From Truepera radiovictrix DSM 17093 (GTDB lineage Bacteria; Deinococcota; Deinococci; Deinococcales; Trueperaceae): a DNA stretch of 64,000 bases. The position numbers and the translations under genes are program-made. Each line of letters starts with the position of its first letter. The stretch's first letter is position 1. The stretch covers positions 1,617,001-1,681,000 of the forward strand of contig NC_014221.1 of NCBI RefSeq assembly GCF_000092425.1. Reading direction: 5' to 3'. Shown here piece by piece: positions 7,678-15,211 of the stretch. Under the pieces are notes generated by a model. It was not told where the DNA came from. It did not search any database and saw nothing but the letters and a program-made list of their open reading frames with translations.

Positions 7678-8313
7678 CTAGCGCTGCGGTGTCCGGAGGG
7701 CGGCGCGCAGCACCTCGAGGACGAACTGCACGTCGCCGCGGGCGCGGTGGCTCGCGTAACATTCCAGCAGCTCCGAGAGCCCCTCGTCGGCAAGAGCGCG
7801 GTGCAGGCCGTAGCTCCGCCGCCCGCGCGCGCGCGCGTAGAGCCGCATGGCGCAGGCGAAAAGGAGCCGCGGGTGGGGAAGACCCCAGGCGGCGCTCGTC
7901 GCCTCGAGCATCCGCGCGTCGAAGGGCGCGTTCCAGGCCAGAACGGTCGCCCGCTCGGCGAGGCGCCGCAGTTCGGGGAGCACCTCGGGCCAGGTCGGTC
8001 GGTCGGCGAGCTCGGCGAGCGTGATCCGGTGAACGCGCGCGGCGTAAGGGTTGAGCCGCATCACCTTGGGCCGCACGAGGGTGTCGAGCAGCACCTCGCC
8101 GCGGGTGCTCAGCAGGGCAAGTTCGATCACCTCGGCGCTTTTGAGGCCGGTCGTCTCGGTGTCGAGGATGAGGACGTCGTCGCGCGCCAAAAGGGCGGCG
8201 ATCGCCGCCAACGCGCGGCGCTGCTCGGGTGATGGGGGGGTGCAGCCGCAGCGGGCGTGGCGGAGCGGGCGGCCGCAGCGCGGGCAGGGGAGATGCGGCG
8301 TGTCAGGGAGCAC
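7678..8313 (-). CDS. DnaQ-like 3'-5' exonuclease with N-terminal zinc ribbon
   Basis: A 211-residue DEDDh exonuclease. Exo I is LILDTETTGL (about residues 48-57), Exo II is VLAWNAPFDARML, and Exo III is SHRARGDVQF with the catalytic His and Asp. The fold is that of the DNA polymerase III epsilon/proofreading family. The N-terminus adds CPRCGR and HARCGC, a likely four-cysteine zinc ribbon that is not part of standard epsilon. It may trim DNA or RNA ends, and the exact role is unknown. The GTG start is 5 bases after a TATAGT box (8324-8319), so the mRNA is probably leaderless. Confidence 0.83.
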   Translation of the reverse strand: MLPDTPHLPCPRCGRPLRHARCGCTPPSPEQRRALAAIAALLARDDVLILDTETTGLKSAEVIELALLSTRGEVLLDTLVRPKVMRLNPYAARVHRITLAELADRPTWPEVLPELRRLAERATVLAWNAPFDARMLEATSAAWGLPHPRLLFACAMRLYARARGRRSYGLHRALADEGLSELLECYASHRARGDVQFVLEVLRAALRTPQR

Positions 8314-8318
8314 CCTTT

Positions 8319-8324
8319 ACTATA
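8319..8324 (-). promoter_or_regulatory. Leaderless -10 box of the exonuclease gene
   Basis: TATAGT on the minus strand, 5 bases before the GTG at 8313. Confidence 0.5.
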
Positions 8325-8411
8325 GCGCCCAGGGCCCTTCTCGCACGTCTTTCGTTCGCTGCGGGAGTTTCCCGCCGACACCCGCGGCGCTCGCGGGGCG
8401 AGCGTTCGGGG

Positions 8412-8417
8412 TAGACT
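8412..8417 (+). promoter_or_regulatory. -10 box of the 6PGD gene
   Basis: TAGACT lies 7 bases before an in-frame ATG at 8425 and 37 bases before the ATG at 8455. The latter has a good GGAGG (8445-8449), so either a leaderless or a leadered start could be used. Confidence 0.5.
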
Positions 8418-8454
8418 CTTGGCCATGCGCCCCGAGCGCCATCTGGAGGACGTT

Positions 8455-9924
8455 ATGTGCCCACCTACCCCCGAAACGCCCCCACAAGCCGAGCTCGGAC
8501 TGATCGGACTCGCCGTGATGGGGCGCAACTTGGTCCTCAACCTCGCCGACCACGGCTACACGGTCGCCGTCTTTAACCGCACCACGCAGCGGATGACGGA
8601 CTTTCTCGAGGGCGAGGCCAAGGGACGCAGCGTCGTCGGCTACGAGCGGCTGGAGGACTTTGTCGGCGCGCTCGAGCGCCCCCGCAAGGTCATGCTGATG
8701 GTCGAGGCGGGCCGCGGGGTCGACGCGGTCATCGGGGCGCTCCTGCCGCTCCTCGAGCCCGGCGACGTCATCATCGACGGGGGCAACTCGAACTTTCTAG
8801 ACACCCGCCGTCGGGAACGCGACCTGCGCGAACGGGGGATTCACTTCCTCGGCGTCGGCATCTCCGGCGGCGAGGAGGGGGCGCGCCACGGCCCCTCGAT
8901 CATGCCGGGCGGTTCGCGCGAGGCCTGGGAGCTCGTCCGCCCCATCTTGCAGCGCGTCGCCGCGCACGTCGGGGGCGCGCCTTGCTGCGACTACGTCGGC
9001 GAGGACGGCGCGGGCCACTTCGTCAAGATGGTCCACAACGGGATCGAGTACGGCGACATGCAGCTCATCGGCGAAGCCTACGACCTGATGAGGAGCGTTC
9101 TCGGCATGAACGCCGATGAGCTCGCCGAGACCTTCGCGCGGTGGAACGAGGGGCCGCTCAACTCGTACCTGATCGACATCACCGCGACCATCTTCCGGGT
9201 TAGAGACCGCGACGGCACCCCTTTGGTCGAAAACATCCTCGACGTCGCGGGGCAAAAGGGCACGGGTCGCTGGACGGTCGTCGCCGCGCTCGAGGAGGGG
9301 GTGCCGCTCACGCTGATCGCCGAGGCGGTGTTCGCCCGCTCGCTCTCGGCGCTTAAGAGCGAGCGCGTCGCCGCCGCAGCGCACCTCACGGGGCCGGCGC
9401 CGAGCGCCGCGCCGGAGCGCGAGGCGGTGCTCGCCGACCTCGAGGCGGCGCTCTACGCCGCCAAGATCACCTCGTACGCGCAGGGCTACATGCTCCTGCG
9501 CGCCGCCGCGAAGACCTACGGTTGGTCGCTCAACTACGGCGGCGTGGCGCAGATGTGGCGCGGCGGCTGCATCATCCGCTCGGCGTTTTTAGACCACATC
9601 AAAGCCGCCTACGACGCCGACCCCGAGCTGCCCAATCTGCTCCTCGCCCCCTACTTCCGCGACGCCGTGACGCGCGCGCAGGGCGCGTGGCGGCGCACGG
9701 TCGCTTTCGGCGTGCAGCACGGGGTGCCGCTCCCCGCCTTCGGTGCCGCGCTGGCTTTTTTCGACGGTCTGCGGCGCGCCACGGGGCCAGCCAACTTGCT
9801 CCAAGCCCAGCGCGACTTTTTCGGGGCCCACACCTTCGAGCGCGTCGACGGCCCGCGGGGCACCTTCTACCACGCCGATTGGCTGGGGCAGGGCGGGGGG
9901 ACGTCGGACGGCGGGGGCGCGTAA
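8455..9924 (+). CDS. gnd: 6-phosphogluconate dehydrogenase, decarboxylating
   Basis: Oxidatively decarboxylates 6-phosphogluconate to ribulose 5-phosphate with NADP(+) in the pentose phosphate pathway. The protein is 489 residues, the usual length. The Rossmann start is IGLAVMGRNLVLNLADHGY. The signature block IIDGGNSNF, the catalytic region GAGHFVKMVHNGIEY with its Lys, and LDVAGQKGTGRWT are all present. The C-terminal tail ends GTFYHADWLGQGG, giving the conserved His of the active site. ATG 8455 is chosen for its GGAGG site 5 bases upstream. An in-frame ATG at 8425 following TAGACT is an alternative that would add 10 residues. Confidence 0.93.
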   Translation: MCPPTPETPPQAELGLIGLAVMGRNLVLNLADHGYTVAVFNRTTQRMTDFLEGEAKGRSVVGYERLEDFVGALERPRKVMLMVEAGRGVDAVIGALLPLLEPGDVIIDGGNSNFLDTRRRERDLRERGIHFLGVGISGGEEGARHGPSIMPGGSREAWELVRPILQRVAAHVGGAPCCDYVGEDGAGHFVKMVHNGIEYGDMQLIGEAYDLMRSVLGMNADELAETFARWNEGPLNSYLIDITATIFRVRDRDGTPLVENILDVAGQKGTGRWTVVAALEEGVPLTLIAEAVFARSLSALKSERVAAAAHLTGPAPSAAPEREAVLADLEAALYAAKITSYAQGYMLLRAAAKTYGWSLNYGGVAQMWRGGCIIRSAFLDHIKAAYDADPELPNLLLAPYFRDAVTRAQGAWRRTVAFGVQHGVPLPAFGAALAFFDGLRRATGPANLLQAQRDFFGAHTFERVDGPRGTFYHADWLGQGGGTSDGGGA

Positions 9925-9947
9925 GCGTTTTGTGAGCCGGCACCTGC

Positions 9948-9953
9948 TAGGCT
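9948..9953 (+). promoter_or_regulatory. Leaderless -10 box
   Basis: TAGGCT ends 6 bases before the ATG at 9960. Confidence 0.5.
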
Positions 9954-9959
9954 AACGGC

Positions 9960-12299
9960 ATGCCCCGCCCCGCTGCCGCCCCCGAGCGCGCGCGCCTCGC
10001 CGCGCTCGCCCGGCTGCGCGCGGCGGGGGGCGTGCCGGTCGGGCTCTACAAGCCTCTGCTGGCCCTCGGAGCACACGCGCTGGGCACCCCGATCGCCGCC
10101 GTAGGGCTGGTCGACGCCGCGCAGGTCGCCTTTCCGGTGGCACTCGGGTTGCCGGCGGGGTTTACAGCGCCCCGCCTGGACGCCTTCTTGCACCCCGCCC
10201 CGCTCGTCGTAGGGGACGTCAGCAGCTCCCCGGACTGGGCCGCGTCGCCGCTCGTGGGCGCGTTGGGGGTGCGCTTCTACGCGGGAGCGCCCCTGCGCAC
10301 CCCTGCGGGGCAGCTCGTGGGCGCGCTGTCGCTGATGGACCGGGCGCCGCGCGACGCGAGCGACCTGGGCGGCGACCTCTTCGCACTCTTGGAGGCGCTC
10401 GCCGCCGCGGCTACGGCGGCCCTCGAGCGCCCCGGGCCGAAGCGCCGCGCCCGACCGGCAAACCCCCCAAGGGCCGAGGTGCTCGAGCTGATCGCGCGCG
10501 GCGCCCCCCTGCCGGCGGTGCTGCTGCACCTCACCCGCGCGCTCGAAGCGGCGCAGCCGGGTCTGTGGGCGTCGGTGTCGCGGCTCGAGGGAGGCAGGCT
10601 GCTGCTCGAGGTCGCCCCGAGCCTGCCGAACACCTTGGCGAGGGCGCTCGAGGCGTTGCCGATAACCCCGCGCGTCGGCGCTCTGGCGGCGGCGGCGCGC
10701 GGCGAGCGGGTGTTAACGGCCGACGTCCGCTCAGACCCCTTGTGGCACCCTTTCCGCTTTGCGGCCCTGCAGCACGGCCTGCACGCGGTCTGCGCCGACC
10801 CCATCGTGAGCGACGAGGGGGAGGTGCTGGGGACGTTTCACCTCTACAGCCGCGAGGTCGCCGGCATCACCGAGGAGCGCTTACGCGACCTGCGCGAAGC
10901 GGCGCAGCTCGCGAGCCTCGCGCTGACGCGCGAGCGCCTGCAGCAGCGGTTGCAACACCAAGCGCGGCACGACCCGCTGACGGGGCTCCCCAACCGCGCC
11001 CTGATGCACGAGCGCCTCGAGCAGACCCTCGCGCACGCCCAGCGCACCAGCGGCGTCGTCGCCGCGCTGCTTTTGGACCTCGACGACTTTAAACGCGTCA
11101 ACGACGCCCTCGGCCACGCCACCGGCGACAGGCTGCTGCAGGAGGTCGCCAGGCGCCTCCGCGCGGCGGTGCGCGCGCTCGACACGGTGGCGCGCCTCGG
11201 GGGCGACGAGTTCGTCATCATCGCCCCCTTAGCGGCCGCCGAGGACGCCCCCGCGTGCGCGCAACGGGTGCTCGAGGCGCTCCGCCCCCCCTTCAAGGTG
11301 CAGGAGCACACCTTCGAGATGCGCGCGAGCGTCGGCGTCAGCCTCTACCCCTGCGACGCCCAGGACGCCGAGACGCTCCTGCGCGCGGCCGACAGCGCCC
11401 TCTACGCGGCGAAAGGGGACGCTCGGGCGAGCTTTCACCGCTACCAGCAGGCGATGACCGAGACCCTGGAGACGCGGCTCACCCTCGAGGTCGCGCTGCG
11501 CGAAGCGCTCGCCGTAGGCGCGCTCGAGCTCTTCGCGCAACCGCGGTTTGCCCTCCGCACGGGGGCGGTGGCCGCCTTCGAGGCGCTGGTGCGCTGGCCC
11601 CACCCCGAACGCGGCCTGCTCTTGCCGGGGTGCTTTTTGGAGGTCGCCGAGAGGGGGGGTCTTATGGCCTCCCTCGACGCGTGGGTTTTCGAGCAGGCCT
11701 TGGTGCACCTCAGCCGCTGGCAGCGGCTGGGGCTCCCGTACCGGCTCTCGTGCAACCTCTCGGCGGCCTCGTTCCGGCGCGGCGACGTCGCCGCGGGGCT
11801 CGGGGAGCTGGCGGGACGTTACGGGGTCGATCCCGCGCGGCTCGAGCTCGAGGTCACCGAAGACCTGTTGATGCACGACCTCGACAGGGCGGCGCAACAG
11901 CTGCGTCAGCTTAAGGCGCAGCTCCCGGGGCTCCGGGTCGCGCTCGACGACTTCGGACGCGGGTACTCCTCACTCGCCTACTTGCGCCACCTCCCCCTCG
12001 ACACCCTCAAGATCGACCGCGCGTTCGTCGCCGACCTCGCAGCGCCGAACCTCGCTGCGCCACGCGTGCGCGAGGGCGCCCCGCGCACCCAACGGACCGC
12101 GCTCGCGGTGATCCGCGCGGTCGTCGCGCTCGGGCACGAGTTGGGGTTGAGTGTGGTGGCCGAGGGGGTGGAGTCGGCGGCGCAGCTCGGCATGCTCACG
12201 GCGCTCGGGGTCGACGAGGTGCAGGGGTTTTTCGTCGGCTCCCCCGCGCCACTTCGTGAGGTCGCCGGTGCAGGCGCGGCGCCAGTCCCCGACGCGTAG
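9960..12299 (+). CDS. GAF-GAF-GGDEF-EAL cyclic-di-GMP turnover protein
   Basis: A 779-residue soluble signalling protein. Two GAF-like sensor domains occupy about residues 20-155 and 165-320. A short coiled coil leads into a GGDEF diguanylate cyclase domain with an intact LGGDEF and an RALD inhibitory I-site five residues upstream. An EAL phosphodiesterase domain follows with FEALVRW, LELEVTED, VALDDFGRGYSS and LKIDRAFV, so the metal-binding acidic residues appear intact. It may therefore make or break c-di-GMP, or use one domain as a sensor. There are no membrane segments. The start follows a leaderless-type TAGGCT box. Confidence 0.9.
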   Translation: MPRPAAAPERARLAALARLRAAGGVPVGLYKPLLALGAHALGTPIAAVGLVDAAQVAFPVALGLPAGFTAPRLDAFLHPAPLVVGDVSSSPDWAASPLVGALGVRFYAGAPLRTPAGQLVGALSLMDRAPRDASDLGGDLFALLEALAAAATAALERPGPKRRARPANPPRAEVLELIARGAPLPAVLLHLTRALEAAQPGLWASVSRLEGGRLLLEVAPSLPNTLARALEALPITPRVGALAAAARGERVLTADVRSDPLWHPFRFAALQHGLHAVCADPIVSDEGEVLGTFHLYSREVAGITEERLRDLREAAQLASLALTRERLQQRLQHQARHDPLTGLPNRALMHERLEQTLAHAQRTSGVVAALLLDLDDFKRVNDALGHATGDRLLQEVARRLRAAVRALDTVARLGGDEFVIIAPLAAAEDAPACAQRVLEALRPPFKVQEHTFEMRASVGVSLYPCDAQDAETLLRAADSALYAAKGDARASFHRYQQAMTETLETRLTLEVALREALAVGALELFAQPRFALRTGAVAAFEALVRWPHPERGLLLPGCFLEVAERGGLMASLDAWVFEQALVHLSRWQRLGLPYRLSCNLSAASFRRGDVAAGLGELAGRYGVDPARLELEVTEDLLMHDLDRAAQQLRQLKAQLPGLRVALDDFGRGYSSLAYLRHLPLDTLKIDRAFVADLAAPNLAAPRVREGAPRTQRTALAVIRAVVALGHELGLSVVAEGVESAAQLGMLTALGVDEVQGFFVGSPAPLREVAGAGAAPVPDA

Positions 12300-12303
12300 C
12301 CGC

Positions 12304-13656
12304 TTACCAGTCCTCGATCCCCTCGCCGACGACCTTGTCGGCCATCTTCGCGTAGCGCCGCGCGGTGTCGACGCTCGCCTGGCGTAGGTGTTGCGCGACC
12401 CGGCCGAGGTCTCGAAACTGCCCGTAGACGCGCGTCCCCGCCCCGTGGCGCAGGCCGTGCACCTCGCGCCCCTCGTACACCACCCCAGCCCGCAGGCAGA
12501 GGCGCTGGAAGCGCTCGCGGGCGCGGTAGGCGCGAAAGGGGAGGACGTAACCCTGCGCCGCGGGGTCGCCCGCGAGCCGGGTTTCACGTAGCGCTTCGCG
12601 TAGGCGCCGCGTCATCGCGACGCGGGCCGTTTTGCCGCCCTTGCCGCGGCGCACGACGAGCTCCTTGGCGCGCCAGTCGATGTCCGACCAGCGCAGGGCG
12701 GCCATCTCGGCGATGCGCAGCCCCGCGTGCGCCCCCAAAAGCACCATCACCCTGTCCGGCCCCTCGGCGACCCCCAAAAGGGCCTCGACCTCCTCGGGGG
12801 TGTACGCCCCCCGCTTTTCCCAAGCGGGCACCGGGTCTTTGGCCGCTTTGACGTTATCGAAAGGGGTCGCCGTCGTCGCCCCCGACCAGCGGAGCGCCCG
12901 GTAGAGGGCGCGCGCGGCGGCGAGTTTGGCCTGCACCGTCGCCGGGCTAAGCCGCTTGGGGGTCCCCGTGCGGGGGCCCAAGACCGGTTCGCCGGTCTGC
13001 CGGTCGCGCAGCGTGCGCTGCTCGAGGCGCCGCACCCAGATCACCCCCGCGTCGCGGCTCGGCCGCAGGAGGTTTTCGCCCCCCCAGTCCTCCACGAGGT
13101 CGCGCACGCCGCGCCGGTAGCTCTCGCGGGTGCGCGCGCTGAGCGCCGACCCCTTGGCGCCGTGCAGCGTCAAGTAGGCGTCGGTGAGCGCCCAGAGCGC
13201 GTCGGCGTCGCGTTCGGCGGCGGCGCTCATGGCGCGCCGTTTGAGCTCGTCGGGGGGCAGCGAGGCCCATGAGATCGCCTGCTCGAGCGCGTCGCCGCGG
13301 TAGCGCTCGAGCGCCTCACCGCTCGGGGTATCGGCGGTGGTGCTCGCAGCGCGCGCGGCGCGTTCAAGGGCCCCCAGCGCCTGTTGCGCCATTTTCCGGA
13401 CGCGCTCACGGCTGACGCCGAGCTCGAGGCTGAGCTGGGCGAGCGTCGCCTCTTTGGCGCCGCCGAGTCCGAGGAGCCGCGCCAGAACGTCGCCGTGGCG
13501 CGGGGGCACGGCGACGTTCAACGCGCTGAGGAGAGCCTCAAGGGCCGCCAAGCGGGTCGGCGTCGCCCGCAGCTCCCTGAGACTGGGGACGCCCTCGCCA
13601 AAGAGGGTGGCGTAGATCTCTCGAACGTCGTTCGGCGGTCGTGCTCTTGGTGCCAC
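12304..13656 (-). CDS. Tyrosine recombinase with N-terminal sigma-region-4-like HTH
   Basis: A 450-residue site-specific recombinase. The C-terminal catalytic domain keeps the full set: Arg in HAGLRIAEM, Lys in RRGKGGKTARV, HGLRHGAGT, the His in VAQHLRQAS and the nucleophile in RRYAKM near the end. A SAM-like core-binding domain is at about residues 160-270. Unusually, the first 110 residues contain LSLELGVSRERVRKMAQQAL, which closely matches the helix-turn-helix of sigma-70 region 4. This could bind DNA or regulate the gene itself. The gene starts with GTG after GAGGGTC and is preceded by TTGACA-17-TACCGT. No phage genes are adjacent. Confidence 0.85.
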   Translation of the reverse strand: MAPRARPPNDVREIYATLFGEGVPSLRELRATPTRLAALEALLSALNVAVPPRHGDVLARLLGLGGAKEATLAQLSLELGVSRERVRKMAQQALGALERAARAASTTADTPSGEALERYRGDALEQAISWASLPPDELKRRAMSAAAERDADALWALTDAYLTLHGAKGSALSARTRESYRRGVRDLVEDWGGENLLRPSRDAGVIWVRRLEQRTLRDRQTGEPVLGPRTGTPKRLSPATVQAKLAAARALYRALRWSGATTATPFDNVKAAKDPVPAWEKRGAYTPEEVEALLGVAEGPDRVMVLLGAHAGLRIAEMAALRWSDIDWRAKELVVRRGKGGKTARVAMTRRLREALRETRLAGDPAAQGYVLPFRAYRARERFQRLCLRAGVVYEGREVHGLRHGAGTRVYGQFRDLGRVAQHLRQASVDTARRYAKMADKVVGEGIEDW

Positions 13657-13720
13657 GGTGACCCTCGCTCCCTAGGCGCGCCCTGACCCTAAACGCTGTC
13701 GCTTTCTCGGCGCTGCGTCT

Positions 13721-13749
13721 ACGGTAAGCGGGTTTGTCGGATTTGTCAA
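13721..13749 (-). promoter_or_regulatory. Promoter of the recombinase gene
   Basis: On the minus strand TTGACA (13749-13744), 17-base spacer, TACCGT (13726-13721). The -35 box lies inside the left arm of the 13743-13790 palindrome, which suggests an operator at the -35 element. The predicted leader is about 50 bases. Confidence 0.55.
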
Positions 13750-13790
13750 CACCTACCCACCTAATCAGCCTTAGGTGGGGGTGTTGACAA
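13743..13790. repeat. Long inverted repeat upstream of the recombinase
   Basis: Left arm 13743-13764 begins TTGTCAACACC and ends CACCTAA. Right arm 13771-13790 is TTAGGTGGGGGTGTTGACAA. The arms match over 18-20 bases except for a two-base bulge and one mismatch, with a 6-base loop TCAGCC. Each arm carries a TTGACA. It may be an operator, a recombinase binding or crossover site, or both. Confidence 0.65.
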
Positions 13791-14009
13791 GCCTACAGGC
13801 CGTCGCACGCCCTACGCTGAGGTGTGCTGAGTGTATGGGTACCCGCACCCCGAGCGCAAGCTCGAGGTAACACCCTGTGAGCACCCCGTCGTCGGTCGTC
13901 AGGGGTCAGTGGTCCAGGAGCCAGGGGGCGCTCGCCACCGGCTCGAGGCGCCGCTGGCTGCGGTACCTGCAAACCGAGGCGCTGCCCCGGTGCCTCTTAG
14001 AGCGTCGGC

Positions 14010-14041
14010 GGGTGTTACGAGGGCACGGGTGTTACGAGGGC
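14010..14041. repeat. Tandem 17-base repeat, two copies
   Basis: GGGTGTTACGAGGGC occurs at 14010-14024 and 14027-14041, separated by AC. Confidence 0.6.
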
Positions 14042-14343
14042 CCCTCGAGCGGGCCTCGCTGGCCCGGTGACCCCCAACGCGCACGGTAGGTGGGCGCCGA
14101 CCCTGCGGGCCCCGCGCGCCAGTGGCATGCACCTCGAGGCCCAACGCGCGGCGCTCGTCGGCGGGTGCACAGGGGTGGACGAGGGAGCGGGCGCGCAGCT
14201 CGAGCTTGTCTTTCGTACGTCGCTGCGACGTTGTCTCGGGCGTCGTGCGGCTCTACACGCCCCCGATCGCTGCCAGCAAGGGGGGTGCCCCTTTGGCGCC
14301 AGCGCCGCCGCGTGCTTCGGCCGCTCTCTTTGAGGGTGCGAAA

Positions 14344-14373
14344 GTGATTTGTTTCACGTTACTGTGCCCGTGA
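14344..14373 (-). repeat. Dispersed element, diverged copy E
   Basis: GTGA-TTTGTT-TCAC (14344-14357) is perfectly kept, then TTACTGTGC and CCGTGA. The spacer is one base shorter than in copies A-D and the far arm has drifted. It ends about 45 bases upstream of the putative -10 box TACCAT at 14418-14423 of the pxpA operon. Confidence 0.5.
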
Positions 14374-14441
14374 GGGAACGGGTTCCTTCTGACCCGGACT
14401 GCGGGTCGCGGTCCTGCTACCATGGTGCATCATGGTGACGT

Positions 14442-15206
14442 ATGGCCTCTAGCGTCGACCTCAACGCCGACCTCGGCGAGGCCTTCGGGGTCTGGCAACT
14501 CGGTCAGGACGAGGCACTGATGCCGCAGCTCACGTCGGCCAACCTCGCCTGTGGCTTTCACGCGGGTGACCCCCTGACGATCCGGCGCAGCGTCGCGCTC
14601 GCCCGAGAGCACGGGGTGCAAATAGGCGCGCATCCCGGCTTTCCCGACCGGGTCGGTTTCGGCCGCCGCGACCTCGCCGCGACCCCCGAAGAGGTCTACG
14701 CCGACGTGCTCTACCAGCTGGGGGCGCTCGAGGCCTTTTTGCGGCCCCACGGCGCCAAGCTGCACCACGTTAAGGCGCACGGTGCGCTCTACCTCAAGCT
14801 GCACGCCGACCCCGCTATCGCCGAGGCGGTCGCGGCGGCCGTGGGCGACTTCGACGCGTCCTTGCCGCTCGTCTTGCTCGCCGGAGCGGGCGGTGCGGAG
14901 GCGGCGCGCGTCGCGCGGGGGCGGGGGCTCAGGGTGGTCTTCGAGGCCTTCCCCGACCGCGCGTACGTCGCCGGCGGCCGCCTCGCCCCGCGCGCGCTCG
15001 CCGGAGCGGTGCTCCATGACCCCGAGAGGGTCGCCGAGCGCGCGGTGCAGATGGCTGCGGGGAGCGTCACCACGCTCGAGGGGGACACGGTGGCGCTGGA
15101 GGCGGGGACGCTCTGCCTGCACGGCGATCACCCGCGCGCGGTCGAGAACGCGCGCGCGGTGCGCCGCGCGCTAGCGGCGGCGGGCGTGCAGGTCGCCGCC
15201 TTTTAG
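14442..15206 (+). CDS. pxpA: 5-oxoprolinase subunit PxpA (LamB/YcsF family)
   Basis: PxpA works with PxpB and PxpC to hydrolyse 5-oxoproline (pyroglutamate) to glutamate with ATP. The 254-residue protein opens with SVDLNADLGEAFG, followed by LTSANLACGFHAGDP, IGAHPGFPDRVGFGRR and HVKAHGALYL, all hallmark YcsF blocks with the conserved Asp, Asn and His residues. The end reads LCLHGDHP, again conserved. The ATG lacks a strong ribosome site. A TACCAT box 18 bases upstream and GTG/ATG codons between leave the exact start slightly open. It heads an operon with the pxpBC fusion 5 bases downstream. Confidence 0.92.
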   Translation: MASSVDLNADLGEAFGVWQLGQDEALMPQLTSANLACGFHAGDPLTIRRSVALAREHGVQIGAHPGFPDRVGFGRRDLAATPEEVYADVLYQLGALEAFLRPHGAKLHHVKAHGALYLKLHADPAIAEAVAAAVGDFDASLPLVLLAGAGGAEAARVARGRGLRVVFEAFPDRAYVAGGRLAPRALAGAVLHDPERVAERAVQMAAGSVTTLEGDTVALEAGTLCLHGDHPRAVENARAVRRALAAAGVQVAAF

Positions 15207-15211
15207 CTGGC

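Larger units (their letters stand above)
13657..14441. other. 785-base stretch without a convincing gene
   Basis: Short frames exist on both strands but none has a ribosome site, conserved motif or the local codon bias. The stretch holds the recombinase promoter and palindrome, a 17-base tandem repeat, repeat copy E, an IR GACCCG/CGGGTC at 14391-14407 and the pxpA promoter region. It may be the scar of a lost element next to the recombinase. Confidence 0.5.

Noticed and set aside
14067-14373. Short overlapping frames that might be small genes
   Set aside because: No ribosome site, no conserved motif, composition unlike neighbours, and they run through repeat copy E.
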